From Patiria pectinifera (Eukaryota > Echinodermata > Asteroidea > Valvatida > Asterinidae), in the NCBI GenBank assembly GCA_029964075.1, contig CM057141.1, forward strand, positions 11,594,001 to 11,658,000: a stretch of 64,000 nt of DNA. The letters run 5' to 3'. This document shows, in pieces, positions 47,210-63,300 of the stretch. The number at the start of each line of letters is the position of its first letter. The first letter of the stretch is position 1. A program made the translations under genes and the position numbers. The notes below the pieces were generated by a model. The model did no database searches and was not told the DNA's origin. It worked only from the letters and a program-made list of their open reading frames with translations.

Positions 47210-49342
47210 CTAGGCACTCATGAGGTCACATGGTCGGGTCACGTCCAGGACTCGAACCGAATGTTCGATCGCATACAGTGCCATCTCGTCCAAGTCTAAA
47301 CCCAAGCTGCTCCGAATGGCCGACACAACCACGGAGTCGCCCTTGGAGGAGTTCGGCACCGTTCGGGAGTCATCGGCCCATCTCGGCCCGTAGTGGTGGC
47401 CGGGTTCGTTTCTGGACACCGAGTAGCACGAGTAGTCCACGCGGCGATCACGGAAACTGCCGAACGCCTGGGCGGCATGGTAGGGATGATACCGGTGACT
47501 AGAGGCTGCAACGTACTCCGACTTGATCCTGATCTTGGCTGGCTGCGGGTATGGAGCGGTACGGGGTAGAGCGCCCTCCGTCGACAGGGAGTGATACGGT
47601 GGATAGATGCCACTCCCCATCCAAGTAGACAGAGCTTTGGGCTTGACGTCTCGCTGATTTTCCTGATGGAAATGTTCTGTTGATGTATAAAGACTCTGTC
47701 GGCTTTCCAAGCTTGGCCAAGCGTCATCGCCGTACAAAGACAGGTCAATTTCCCCGTCTGGGTTGTACAGACCACTCATGGGGAGATTCCACTCGTTAGT
47801 CGGAAGACTAGCGGTGGAGACGGTTGGCTGGGGCTTGGAAGATAGCTGATGACCTTGCGAGCTCTCAGGCTGGTTGACGGGGACTCCGGCGCGACCTACA
47901 CGAACATCTCGATTGATGCTGTGTAGAGGGGTGGGCTGGGCTGTCAAAGGAGTGGTTGGGTTGCTGCTGGTGTGTGCTGCTGTGGTGGCCACGTTTTGGG
48001 TAGTAGGCGGCGAAGATGACTTGTGGAGGTTCCGTGTTGCTGTCTCAGTGTCCAGCGGAGTTGACGCGCTGACTTCGGAGGAAGAACGCCCGGTGCCGGT
48101 GCTTGCACCCGCGGACTGATGAAAGGAGTGGCGTGACTTGAGCATCAAGCAGTGGGGACAGTCAGGGTTCAGAGCCCAGTAGTTGTCCTTGCCGTTGGGC
48201 TGGGCCTTGTTCTTGAGCACCTTGAGGAAGCAGGAACAGGTGGATAAGTTGTGCCGGACGCTGTTCTTCCAGCCGGAGTAGGCGCCCCGGAAACAGTCGT
48301 GGGACGCCGACATGTGGCTCTGGATCTCTTTCAGGGTCAGCTTACCAGTTTCTGATTCCTGAAATGAGAAGGGGAAAAAATGGAAATTATAAGGTTTAAC
48401 GTTTAGATCATGGAGACGATACACAGATGATTATGTTGACTTCTTTCTCCTTTCCTTTAAATTCAAACATCTTTATTAATGAGTGCCGGTCATGGAAATG
48501 TCTACTTCCTAAAGAGTGGCCACCGATCATTTTGGAGTGAAATTTGATGCTTGTCATTTTTTTTCTCTAGATTATGACAACCAATTAATTGTGCAGGCCG
48601 GTTGAGCTGCTCTTGAATTAGATTTTCTGCAGTCGGGGTGGGGAAAGAGGCGTCGGAACCCGGGGTAGTGCCTTCCTTTGTGAAGCAAATGTAATATGTT
48701 TTACAAATGAAATGCTACATACACTGGTAAACTTAATACGCCATTGTTTACATGTGCAATGGCAGGTTACCAGTCTGTAGCATGTAGCATTGCTACAGGA
48801 TTTGTGGTGGGAGTCCCCATGTCTCAAAAGTTGCTCCATATGTATATATGGGAGCATGTAGCTCCATAGAAAAGCGCATACATTTGTATATGTAAACAAA
48901 GTGTGAAGTCATCAGTACCGACTGAGGCTTATTATAAGGATCAAGACAACTCGGCCGTTTCCCTGGCATCCATTCGAGCGGGGGTGGGGGGGGGGGGGTG
49001 GTTGTGACATTTGTATCTCCGGGCTTTAGAGATCGCGATTTTGAAGACCCCCCCTTAAAAAAATGTCCTACTTTTAAAGTCCATTATAGAACGTCTTATT
49101 GCGTCAAATTCATTTCAAATTGACATTTCTCTTGATTCTTCAAGTCACTGAACGCCATGCCTTAAAAATAAAAATACAATGTAATGATATAACAAAATTA
49201 CCTTGATTGCCATTGTGATGAGTTCAGCGAAGGTGTGTGGGAGTTTGACTCTCCGGCGGTAGTTGGGCCGGCGAGACTTGGTCTTGACCGGTGCGGTGGA
49301 CCGCATGGTGTCACAGTCATTAGGCGGTGAAGACCGTGCCAT
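47210..49342 (-). CDS. Divergent forkhead-box transcription factor, possibly FoxH-like
   Basis: Two exons, 49202-49342 and 47210-48358, join at phase 0 inside the forkhead domain. The domain runs from about residue 28 to 105: RRRVKLPHTFAELITMAIK, then GKLTLKEIQSHMS, FRGAYSGWKNSVRHNLS and CFLKVLKN, then KDNYWALNPD. The invariant recognition-helix core W.NS.RHNLS is intact, so DNA binding in the nucleus is expected. The Y.GWK.S.RHNLS....CF.KVLK pattern recalls FoxH1, but K.NYWALNP is closer to other FOX classes; subfamily is open. The C-terminal 300 residues are Ser/Thr/Pro-rich with no domain seen. I start at the first ATG in frame (49,342), giving 429 residues; the frame is open about 80 bases further upstream without another ATG, so an upstream coding exon is possible. 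High GC of the coding exon contrasts with the AT-rich surroundings. Confidence 0.85.
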
Positions 49343-49699
49343 CTCCCCGTCAGGATTCCACTGAGATCCCGCTGGTAATTCTTGTTGCTCGTGGGACAGG
49401 AAACTCAGAGATATGATCACAGGGAGAAGTATTCAAGAACTTTTTGTCAAAACTACGGTGAGGAACAAATACTGTCACGTCATTCATCAAGGGAGTGCAG
49501 CCAAGGAATGACAGATTGTGGCAAGACGCGCAGCAAGATTAGCCTCATCAACCCCTTCAGTGGCCAGGAACAAAAATACGGCGAACTTCACAGCGGTAGC
49601 CAGACAATGGCGGGACGGCCGATCACAGGGCGCCGCGTCCACTGAAGTCATTCATACCGTCCGCTGCCTGTTGTCATCCCGCGGCGAGTTCTAAGAAAG

Positions 49700-50960
49700 C
49701 CCGGTGCGCCACATTTGATCTTCGGAATCGGGCCGTCTTTTATGAGCCCGGCGGTGGTGTGTGAAGCACAGGAAGTTTGTCAACGGTGGGTTTTAAGATC
49801 TTGGAAATTCGAGAGTTTAATTAGGGAGCCGCTGATGAGCAATAAACGGATGAAGACATGGCCAGGACTGTTTTTATTTTTTAAATGTTCCATGTTCCAA
49901 AATGTCTACTGTATTACCCAAGCCAGCAAGTAAGTCAATAGCCCGACCAACAAACTAACCAACCAACCACCAAAAGAGCAATTACTAAGAAGACACGAAT
50001 GATCAAGCACAAAAATAGTCGATTTTGGTTTGTCTAGCAAGATGGTATAATTTTCAGTTATTTCTTACAACGTCACACAGCTGAGCATTTTCATACATTT
50101 CTTTCTTTCTGGAAACACATTATCTTGCTGGACCATGGAGGAAGGAATCCTCCATGCTCAGAATAACAGACTTCCATCAAAATGTGAATAAATCAGCACA
50201 TTTTTTCAAAATCTGTCAGGGTTTCAAAACCTCTGTATTTTGACAAAATATCTGTCCTTATTGCACTTATTTGTGATTAACAAATAAAACAGGAATACAT
50301 CTTCGGTTCTTATGATGTGGAAACTACTTTCGAGTTTCCACCAATTGATCTTAATCCTAAACGGTACAGGTACCTCAGAGGTTTTTAAAATTTTAATTAA
50401 GAATCAATGAATTCAATGAACCAATTCAAGCCATATGAGGAACACTGCCCTCTAGCTTCGCCTTAATGCATAATCTCTACAAATTGCCATCTCCAGCTTG
50501 CAGCAATGCAGACTTTTCAACAAACCATGACAAATATGAATGTTTAACAAACAATTGCAAATTGAATGCATGCAGGCCCAACAAATATCCAGATTATAAC
50601 CGAGGCATGCTATGATTTGTTTGCGACAAGTTTGCATTTATGCAGATAAAAAATGGCATCAAAATAATCTACGCTACTAGAAATGGTTAAAATAACTATC
50701 AAAACTCATCATGGAGACTAGGGTTTGCCCCAGAATATCTTGCCAGCCGTATTTATTATTTTTTTCTTATCTTAAATTTTTTTTTTTCTTATTTTATTCA
50801 GATGAAATCAATGACAGAAACTGACACGACTATATGAGGCTTTAAAAAAAAGCTTTGAGTTTGTCTGGGATACCACAAAAACCTAAATACTTACGCATAT
50901 TTTAATTTGGTTTCCATAATGTAAGCACCGTTGATATCGGAATTTTAAATTGTATCAATT
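49700..50960. other. Intergenic, nothing supported
   Basis: AT-rich sequence upstream of the forkhead gene. Some of it may hold its promoter or a 5' exon, but no motif decides this. Confidence 0.45.
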
Positions 50961-50966
50961 GAAATT

Positions 50967-51325
50967 AAAACATAATAATAATAATAATAATAATACTTTG
51001 GGAGGCTAATCATCCTTACTCGCAGCTGGTATGCTGAATTGTGAAGGACGCGGCTACAACGTGGTCAGGCCGCTGGCACGTAAAGGCGCCTATGGCTGCC
51101 GGCCACATCGACCCATATGACCACGGAGCACAGCCTGAGATCGAAAGTGTTTGATTTTTCCGGAGGGAGGAAAACCTGAGGGCCCCGAGAAAAATCCTCG
51201 TGGCACAGGAGAGAACCAACGCACAACTCTACTCACATGTGATCCGTGGCCAGGATTCGAACCGTGGTCACCTTGGTGAGAGGCAAGCACTTTACGCACA
51301 AGCCACCCATGCCACCCATGCCACC
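50967..51325 (-). mobile_element. tRNA-derived SINE with an (ATT)n tail
   Basis: On the minus strand a tRNA-like head shows an A box (GTGGCTTGTGCGTAAAG) and a perfect B box (GGTTCGAATCC, near 51,255), followed by a body with GGTTTTCCTCCCTCCGG and a tail of ATT triplets at 50,967-50,997. Polymerase III promoter boxes and simple tail define it as a SINE. Confidence 0.85.
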
Positions 51326-51718
51326 CAATGTACTTACGTTTGCGAGATTTAAATTAATTTGGATACCAAATAAGATCCAAGCTCTCCAAAATTTGAGACG
51401 CTTGGATATGGGTGCTATAGATTTAGGGTCTAAAGTGTGATGTTTCCTGTCCCCATAGTAAATTGCTATTCAAATATCACTAAGAATGTCTTCAATGATT
51501 TTCTATTTACACGTACATGTACTGGGTAGGTAGTTTGCCATTCATAATCTTTCCTGGAGGACGAACACATTGAGGAGATGCTTCAAAAAATTATACGGCC
51601 ATAGATATCTGATGTGATGGGACAGGAAATTTTAATTCATAGAATGACCCATTTAAAAACACAGTAAGTTTGACTGTTTTTGTTCTGAAAAGGACACTTT
51701 TTAAAATTTGAGTTGCCA

Positions 51719-54587
<2,869 letters not shown>

Positions 54588-54759
54588 GCTGAGGATTTTC
54601 TTTACCGTCGTTACGTCACTAGATAAACTTGGATGTGTTTCTCATGCAGCCAACGTCAGCAGTCATTAATATAAAAATTTCTAATAGAATTTGAGAAAAT
54701 AAAACACTTGTTTACTACCGTACGGAGGCACCGGTACGTGATCAATCGGCTCTTAATCC

Positions 54760-56960
54760 GATATGCGCCCTCTATCGTCACTTAACAGCTTACATGCTTT
54801 ATTATTGTGATGGTGGGCGGGGCAATTTTGGTTTCCTTTTTTTTTAAAATAAGGATGAAGGAAAAACACAATGAAAAAGAGTGGATGGACGGGAGAGCTA
54901 CAGGCAAGTATGGCTGAGCATGGAGGTAGGAATAGGCTGAGGTACAAAAGAATTGTTTCATTTTGGGCGGGGTGGGGCGGCAGGAGGGGGTCGACTTTAA
55001 GTGGTGAACTCCTAGGCTTTTTGGAGGGGGGGGGGAGATCAGCTGAGATATGTTGATGGTTTTGAAGTATTTTTTTCTTTGGGGGTTGGTGGGGGGTCGG
55101 GGGTTGATTGGGAGGGGGTCGACTGAGTGTTGAACTCCAGGGCTTCGTGGGGGTGGGGGCTCCCGGGGGTGGACATCAGCTGAGATACCTACATCAAAAT
55201 AAATGTAGATTGTGTAATAATTTTTTTCCAGAAAGACTTTTTCACGGGGGGGGGGGGATTGTTATTTCACATTGCAGCTATAGGTCACAAGTGGTGCATA
55301 AAATCGCATGCACATCAATCAAAATAAAATAACTCGGAAAATAATTTCAACAAACTCGAGACAATTAATCATAAATGAATAACCCAAGCCATAAATTTGC
55401 ATTCAATCACAGCAAAAGAGACCTTTGACAACTGTGGCATTTCTTTTTCCTCTAAAGCTGATTTATTGATAATACCTGCAGGTACAAATCTAATTATAAC
55501 TTGATAATAAGTGTGGCATCAATTTTTTTTTTAAATTGAGGGCATTTCAGTGCTGATCAATGGAATATTAAAAGTTACAATTAAAATCTACTCAAGTATC
55601 TGCTTTTGGTTAAAACCAAGACTACAAACTCAGAATTTTTTTAAATGCTATTAACTATATAAAATATATTATAGAAAAAGAAAGAGTACATTTTTGAGCA
55701 TTCACTTTAACCTAACATTCACTGTAACTGCAGAATATATGATAATCCATTGTGTGATTTACAATATGTCGTCAATGGTTTTTTTGGCAGTAAACAATTT
55801 TTGTAAGTAGTCATCATTCATTCATAAATAACTAAGACAGCTTACTATTGGTCAATAGCCCGTCACATGGGTAGTTTTAAACCACTGATAAAACACCGGC
55901 TGGTTTTATAAACTCAATTGGGGAGCATTCTGAGCCACCACCGCGCAGTATGCACATTTCCATATAAGGAGATTTGTAGCACTACACGCGCGAGGCATAT
56001 GCCATAGACATGGCCAGATGGGTGTTTCACAAAACCTGACGTAAAAATGTTGAACAAAACTGTAGACATTTTGTGAGTTTTTATCTTGTTTGGACTTTTT
56101 GACTCAAAGGTATTTATGAATAGGAATAAAATTGGCCGGTATTAATCAAGTACATTTGAAACCGGATCAGGGGCCTAGTTAAAACCGGCTCAGCCTCTAG
56201 CCAGTTTTAAACACACTTGTATAAACCCAGCTAAGTACATATTGATTCCCGTAATTAAGCTATCCTAAGTTATTATTATTCTATACGAGTACTTAATATA
56301 TAAAAAAGGCACAAAATTTGAAGACACGATTATTCATTGTAACATTTAACCAAAACAGAATTTGGCAACATTTTCATCATGTCACCATCATATACTATGA
56401 AATCATCTATCTCACACTGATCCTTTTCCTAAACCAAGTTAAAACCAAAAAAAAAACAAAAAGGGGAAAAAAAGGAAACTGTTACTTTTCCTTCACGACA
56501 GAAAGCATTTTGGACCAAGTAAACTTAGGAAATGTCATAAACATATGGGCAATTGACAATGGAAACTGAATTAATTGGGAAATACTGAAGTTAATCATAT
56601 CATACATAATTGTGCATAATCCCTGTGTTTGAAGAATGTTGAAGAAGCACTCTAAATGTAATTAGTTATTTAATATTAAAATAGAAAATTATTACATATT
56701 TTAAAGTAAGCTATAACAGTGCACCATAAATTGTGCAACAGGCACATTAAGAATAGTGCAATTTCAATTAAAAAATTGTGATATAATACATTTGTTATTA
56801 TCCTTTATTTGGTACAGATTTACAAATGAAAAAATAAGCCAAAAAAAAAAGCAAGTGCTAAAATTGAGGTCAGAGGCTATTAAGCATTCAAATTGGCAAA
56901 AAGCTGCGAAATACTGGGGCAGCTAGTCTTGACCTGAGACTGTATTTAGATTCAGTTCGC
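54760..56960. other. Intergenic between TMEM208 and AGXT2
   Basis: G-rich runs at 54.96-55.25 kb (GTCGACT followed by GGTG units, repeated loosely), then AT-rich DNA. A diverged relative of the 3.0-kb MITE lies at 55.82-56.25 kb (ACTAAGACAG, ATTGGTCAATAGCCCGTCAC, and AGCCAGTTTTAAACACA near the end). The promoter of TMEM208 should lie near 54.6-54.8 kb. Confidence 0.5.
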
Positions 56961-57141
56961 CTAAAGGACGGTTCATACTCCATGCGAATGCGATGTGAAT
57001 TTGAAGTCACGAATCCTTCGCTGCAAAGTTCGTGGGGTTGAAATATATTCAACTTTTGCGAATTTGCAGCGCGAAAACTTGCCCCGACATCAAAAATTGG
57101 CGTTCACGATCACTTTCGCACAAAGTATGAACCTGCCTTAA
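56961..57141. mobile_element. MITE of about 180 bp with AAAGG..GGTTCATACT ends
   Basis: Left TAAAGGACGGTTCATACT and right AGTATGAACCTGCCTTAA are inverted and continue with ..TGCGAA on both sides. No clear target duplication. One related end (CACTTCATACTTCATGCGAA) lies at about 11,490. The element lies about 240 bases past the AGXT2 stop codon. Confidence 0.7.
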
Positions 57142-57376
57142 CTCAGCCGGTAAATGGCAAGAGCAAGCCCTACGGCACTAGAGATGAACCAAATCAACTC
57201 TTTTTTGGAATTTCATCACTCGGACCAGAGAAATCCCCAAATGCACGCCATATTCTGCATTACACGATTTTGGTCGGGTCCCAGTGCTGAAATCCCCCAG
57301 ACTGGATACTGTTGCCATCGTCCTGAACGATGTTCAAGCAAGGACGATCTTTGCCCATCTTGTCAAGAATTCCTCT

Positions 57377-60300
57377 TTAAGAATTCCTCTCCTCGTGGTT
57401 CTGAAGGGCCTTCCTGAGGATGGACACACCAAAGTCCATGTCTTCCTTGGTCACGATCATGGCGGGCTTGATGCGGAACACCTGCGGGTCAGTGAACATT
57501 AGCAAATGATATCTGTTTCCATCAGGCATCAGGGTTCCCACAGAACTTTTTTTAAAATGAAACTCCATGAATTTTCCAAACAAAATTAGGGCTCTCCATG
57601 ACAAAAACGCCTATTAGCATCTTTAATTAGAAGCCTATTTACAATACACTGGCTAGTCATCACACTAAAGCAAGGGACACAACTCCCTTTCACAGTGTTC
57701 TCCAACTTTGAAAATTAAAGGTCGGTGCGCCGTCAAAAAGTGGAGGGGGGGGGCGCTATAATAATGTTAGGGGCGCTGTCATACATTTCTTCATGCTAGG
57801 GGGGCTATTTGCAGATGAACATGTACATTATGTACGGATAACAGCTTTTAGGCCATTTCTAACACAGTAACACTAACAATTAAGTACAATACTGGCTCAG
57901 CATCATCTTTTTTAACACATCAGTGACCAGGGACTCTGAGGCAGTTTGGCCTTGAGAATTTTGACCTGATTGATTGCCAAAATGGGCAGGCTTGTCAGTT
58001 TGACAAATGTTCCATGTTATTGCTTTTGGCAGAGTTTCTGGCCAAAATGTACCCTGGAGGGTAAGGGTAGTCCCACTTGTTTTTCTTTTTCTTATTTTCC
58101 CCCTTTTTTAAGCATGGCGGGTAACTTTTTAAGCTTGGCGGCAGCTTTTGAAGCTTGGAGGGTGCCTCGGGAAGCTTGGCCGGGCACCAGGTTATATTTA
58201 CAGGTTGGAGAACACTGCTTTCAGCCTTCCAGCTTGACACAAGACCACTGAGCACCACAAAAGCATCAAAATGGTGCAATGGAACACATGCATCCAGTAC
58301 AGAGTGGCATGCATAAAGAGGAAGTAGCTAGGCCTATGGTAAACTGGAAGACTGCCACATCCAAACTACACATCATTACATGGAGGTTGTGCAGGATTCC
58401 ATGACTTTTCCATGCCTTTTTTTTCCGGAAATATCAACTTTCCATGACTCCTTGTAACATGACTTTCTATGAAAGCGTTAAATTCTAGGATTGTCCACAG
58501 TTTTTCATGACTGGGGGAACTGTTTGGCATTCCAGAATCAGGCTGACTCAAATATTATGTGTAACTGTCGACCCCAATAGATTTTCGTTTCAGAATGAGC
58601 AAAATTTATTGTCAACTTGTCCATCCCCCAGCGTGGCAGCTATTTCGAGGAATACTCACGTTTCCGTGGACTCCTCCTTTGCCCATCAGGACACCCATTT
58701 CCTTCATGTCTTCCCATATCCCTCCCATCTTGTCGGCTGGAAGAGGCGTCCTGGATTCCTGATGAAGGAAGGGGCAAAAAAAGAACAAAACGCTTTCAAA
58801 CAGAATGGATTTCAAATAAGAAATCTGAAGTGTGATCCTGTTTTAGCTGACGACTCCCTGTAAGGTTTGATTTCGAGTCCATGAATTCGAGTCCGAGCAT
58901 GGGCGTCGCCAGGATTTTTTCTAGAGGGGGGCAAAAAAAAATTTTGCCAAAAAATGCTTGTATTTCTCAACACATTCTCGATTTATCAGTTTTAGAGGGG
59001 GGCAGGGACATTTTGCCCCCCCCCCCCAACTCATTAAATTTACACCACTTTGTCTTCGCGCTTCTTTTTCTTTTCTTTTTTTCTTTTTTTTTCTTCGTTT
59101 TTTTTTTTTTTTTTTTTTTTGGCTTTTCCAGGGGGGGGGCAAGTGCCCCCCCTTGCCCCCCCCTCGCGACGCCCATGAGTCCGAGTATTTTGATTTTCAA
59201 GTACCAGTGCAAGTCCAACTATTTTCAACTGGGCGGTTCTCTAACCGCGCATCTCGTCTACTTTTCGCGATTATCCCTAAAGAGTGACCTCTGACCGTGA
59301 TATCTGACCTTTGACATCATTATCATATGAAGGTTCCCATGTTGCATCTACGACTCAAGTTTGGTTCCAATTGGACAACTTTTCAAATGAGACCAATTTT
59401 ACATTTTCAGCCTATTTTACAGCTTGACCTCAGATGATCTTTGACCTTGGTAAGTGACCTTTGACATCATTATCATATGAAGGTTGCCATGTTGCATCTG
59501 TGACATGTTTGGTTCCAATTGGACTTTAACTTTTCAAATGAGACCAATTTTTGGAAACTTTAACCAAAATACCACATACATGCAGATATACATACGGACA
59601 GACATAGTGATTGCATGGTCTCTTTCCTGACCTTCGTTCAGACGAGACAAAAAGTAATTGAGTTGTACTCAAGTACGAGTACCAAGTACGACTTCTGAGT
59701 ACGAGTGCCACAACAATGGTTCTTACCTTGTCTGTGACCATCTCAACCCCGATCATCAGCCCCTTGCCTCGGACGTCGCCGACGATCTCAAACTCGTCTC
59801 TCAGCTTGGCCAACTCCAGCAACGTGTAGGTGCCGACATCAAGGCAAGTGGCTTGTGTGTTCTCCTCCTCAATCACCTCAATTTAAATTTAAAAGAATTA
59901 CTTAATTATAAAATAAATCAAATGTAAAATTGTCATTAATAGGCAGAAACCTATTGTGCCGGGTTGGTTTAGATGTAACTTTGCCTGAGTTCAGTGCTGA
60001 AGTCATCATGAACTTTCTTAGTCCCAAGGAGATTTTCTAAACAAACTTCAGCTTCATCTCTGGATCCAGATCATTTAGAAGCCTCTAACGCTAACTTCAT
60101 TTAGAAGCCTTTAACCCTAACCTCCCCAAATCCTCCCAAATCCTCTTTGCAAAATGGATTTTGCAGGCTTGAGGCTATATGGCTAACAAGTGTGGCTGAT
60201 TTTGGAGGATGCACTGTGTCAAGGTTTCGGGCCGGACCCTGTGTTGTTTATGCACAGCTGTGCATAAATGTAGGCCTACATATTACTTGAAATCCTCCGC

Positions 60301-63300
60301 ACTGCTCCGGATGTCACTGGCTCTGCCTCAACATATTGACAAGTGATTGCTAGAGGATTTTGCAGGATTGAGGCAGTGGTCACCCCTCCAAGGACCACAT
60401 CCAAGAACTAACCGAGGATTTTACAGGATTGAGGCTGTATGCAACGTTTACATGGAGGCAGTTGGAGGATTTCGCAGGATTGAGGTTGCATCCTAGCAAA
60501 AATGCCTAGGGAGTTAGGGTTAATGACCAAATATAATAGACATTCTCTAACCTTCCTCCCCCCCCCCCCGGAACATTCTGCCAATTAGGCGTTAATAATT
60601 TTCCACATTTTTATTATTTTGTATGAGGAAATAAAAGCATCAGCACCTCACACCACAACTAATAGTAATACCCTCCCCTTTTCATTTGTTTGTATGAACA
60701 AAACAAACAATATATTGAGGCCACTTTTTTTCAGAAAGAACAAATACCAATTCTGTCATCCTCGACGCAAACCCCAGATGTGCATTTGATAGGGAAGTCC
60801 CAATTTTCCAGACCTGCAACCACCAAACCACCATATGACTGTCCTGCGAGGAATGGTCTGCTTAAACTATTCCAACATCAGCTGGGGTGGGTCATCATAG
60901 TGTGATAAACTTCTTATCTTACAAGAACGAGCTGTTCGAATAATTTCCAATGCTGGTTATCGAAATCATACCACACCATTATTTGCCAATCTTAAATTAT
61001 TGCAATTTAATGATCTTTATTGCCTCAATCTCGGTAAATTCATGTACAAATATATGAATAATTTGTTCCCTTTGTGTTTTAGCTCATGTTTTACTTTAAC
61101 TTCAAATGTTCATTGTTATAAAACCAGGAGTATCGCAAAGAAAAATCTTCATGTTGGCTTCAATAGAATGACAGTGTTCAAAAATGGAATAGTTCAACGT
61201 GGCACGAGTATCTGGAATAGTCCAAGTATCCCTCTTAAAACGTCTTTAACTCTGTCTACATTTATCAAAAAATTAAAAACACAACTTCTTACATTTTATT
61301 CGTAGTCTGTTGATACTTTGTAAACATACAACAATAGCTTAATGATACTCCTGTTTGTCTGTCATTGTCCTTAGTTCGTACTTAATTGTCCGTCAGTCTG
61401 TAAGTGTCCAACGGGTCAGGGAACAAAAGCGATCGCTTCACCCTATCCCCGTGGTGTTATGTGGATTATGCATATACTTTCATTATGTTAATAATGGTGT
61501 TGTGTAAAATTACTTTGTATTATATTTTGTATGCCTAAATGTTAACATAACGATTTAATATTTCTAGTGACATAACAACTTTAATAAATGTTCAGCAATA
61601 GTAATAGTAAATAGTAATTACACTGCCCTCTGGTTTACCTCCAAAACAGCCTTTCCAACGGCTCCTGCTAGAGGGCTCCCTCCAAATGTACTGATGTGCA
61701 GCGCTCTGGTTAGTGACTTGGCGATTTCTAAAAATATTAACAGAACATATGTGAGGCGTTCAGGCAAAATCAGACGGAACTGGGTTCAGGCAATAGTGGA
61801 GAAAAATGCCACAAAAAAATAAGGGTGATTTGATTTTGAGTATTAGATTGATATTTGTAATCTTTCATATGTCTACTAGACACATTTAAAAGAAATAGTG
61901 TAAATATCGTATAATGAAAGTGTTTTATAAGAAACAAAAAAGACTTGGCATCTTTCACTTTCACGAATACAAAACTTTAAACTAATAACAGCCTTCTTCT
62001 CAGTATTTTAGCTTTTTTTATATGTCAATAAATGCAAACAGCCATATAACTTGTCAATGGCATATCCGATTGAAGTGCAACAAACAGTATTGTAAGGAGA
62101 CTTTGATTCTCTTTCCTAATAGCCGCAAACCCACATTTTGATCTCTGCCTAGTTCTGTCTCATTTTTGCCAGAACGCCTCACATAAAGATGGTCAATGCT
62201 TTTAGGTAAAAAAAGTTTTGATACTTATCAAAACATCCCTTAAAACTATCATGTAACAACAACTAAGCATGCAAAACATTTTGAAGACGTGATTTTCCTC
62301 ATAAATTATGTACTCCTCATAAATCTGGGACACAGAGAGCTCTAACGAGGGAGTGCCTTACCCGGAGTGGTCACTACAGCAGCAAGAGGGAACCCGTTAC
62401 CAATGCCCTTAGCCAGAGTAACTGTGTCAAGAAGAAATGACATACAGAGTAAGTAAAAAAAAATGTCCCTTTGGATTAGTTCTTGTCTCCCACAAAAACA
62501 GGAAAAGTCACCAGGGCTATTTTTCAGCCAACAATCAGTCTGGGAATTGACCACGTTCAGTAAAATGTTCACTGATATTCAGCCATGCATGAATAGGATA
62601 CAGGCCTTTCTTTGTGACTACCCGAAAACACTGCCAACACAATGTTCAGCCTCTTGCTATCAACACAATAGCAACAATGGGCTTCTGGACAATGAAGTAA
62701 ACAACAGAACAGGATATGAATGAAATGGAATTACATTTATTGAACTTGGATCTGAATCACAGATAAGGTTCACATTTTCACTGTCCTGCTGCTCGCCCTC
62801 CCCCCTGTCTGCCATTCAGAGCAATGCACAGTTGCGGCGAAGAACACGGATGGTCCGCAGAGCTGTTGCAGACATGAGGACACGGACACAACTATGACTA
62901 TCTACAGAGTGCAACTGCTGCCAGCATAGGAATGATGGTTCTCTGGTATTTTACGCTTCGACGCGAGCCCTTTTCATATGCTTGCGCTGAAAGAAAAGCT
63001 TTTACTGGCTAATGTTGTCCTACACGTTAGAGCCTAACACTCCCACTGGTTCCCACTCACAGAACCGAAATCTTACTTGGATTTAAGATCGTAGCTGTAA
63101 TTCAGAAGAAATCAAGAAAGGCAAATGTTTCTAACGATCAGTCAATTGACTGATTTTAGGAAATATAGAGTGCTTTTGACATAATCGTTTTTCGTGATAA
63201 AAAGGTTGTGCATTTTTTCTCGAAAAACGATGAGATCCACTGAGCTGACACTTCAACAGGCTAGCATTGGAACATTCTCCTTCAGATTTTGAGTGGTGTT

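Noticed and set aside
47874-48119. Plus-strand frame opposite the forkhead exon
   Set aside because: Shadow of the GC-rich coding exon on the other strand, which has clear domain similarity.
58960-59290. Phe- and Lys-rich frames around 59.0-59.2 kb
   Set aside because: They translate homopolymer runs inside the hAT-like MITE.
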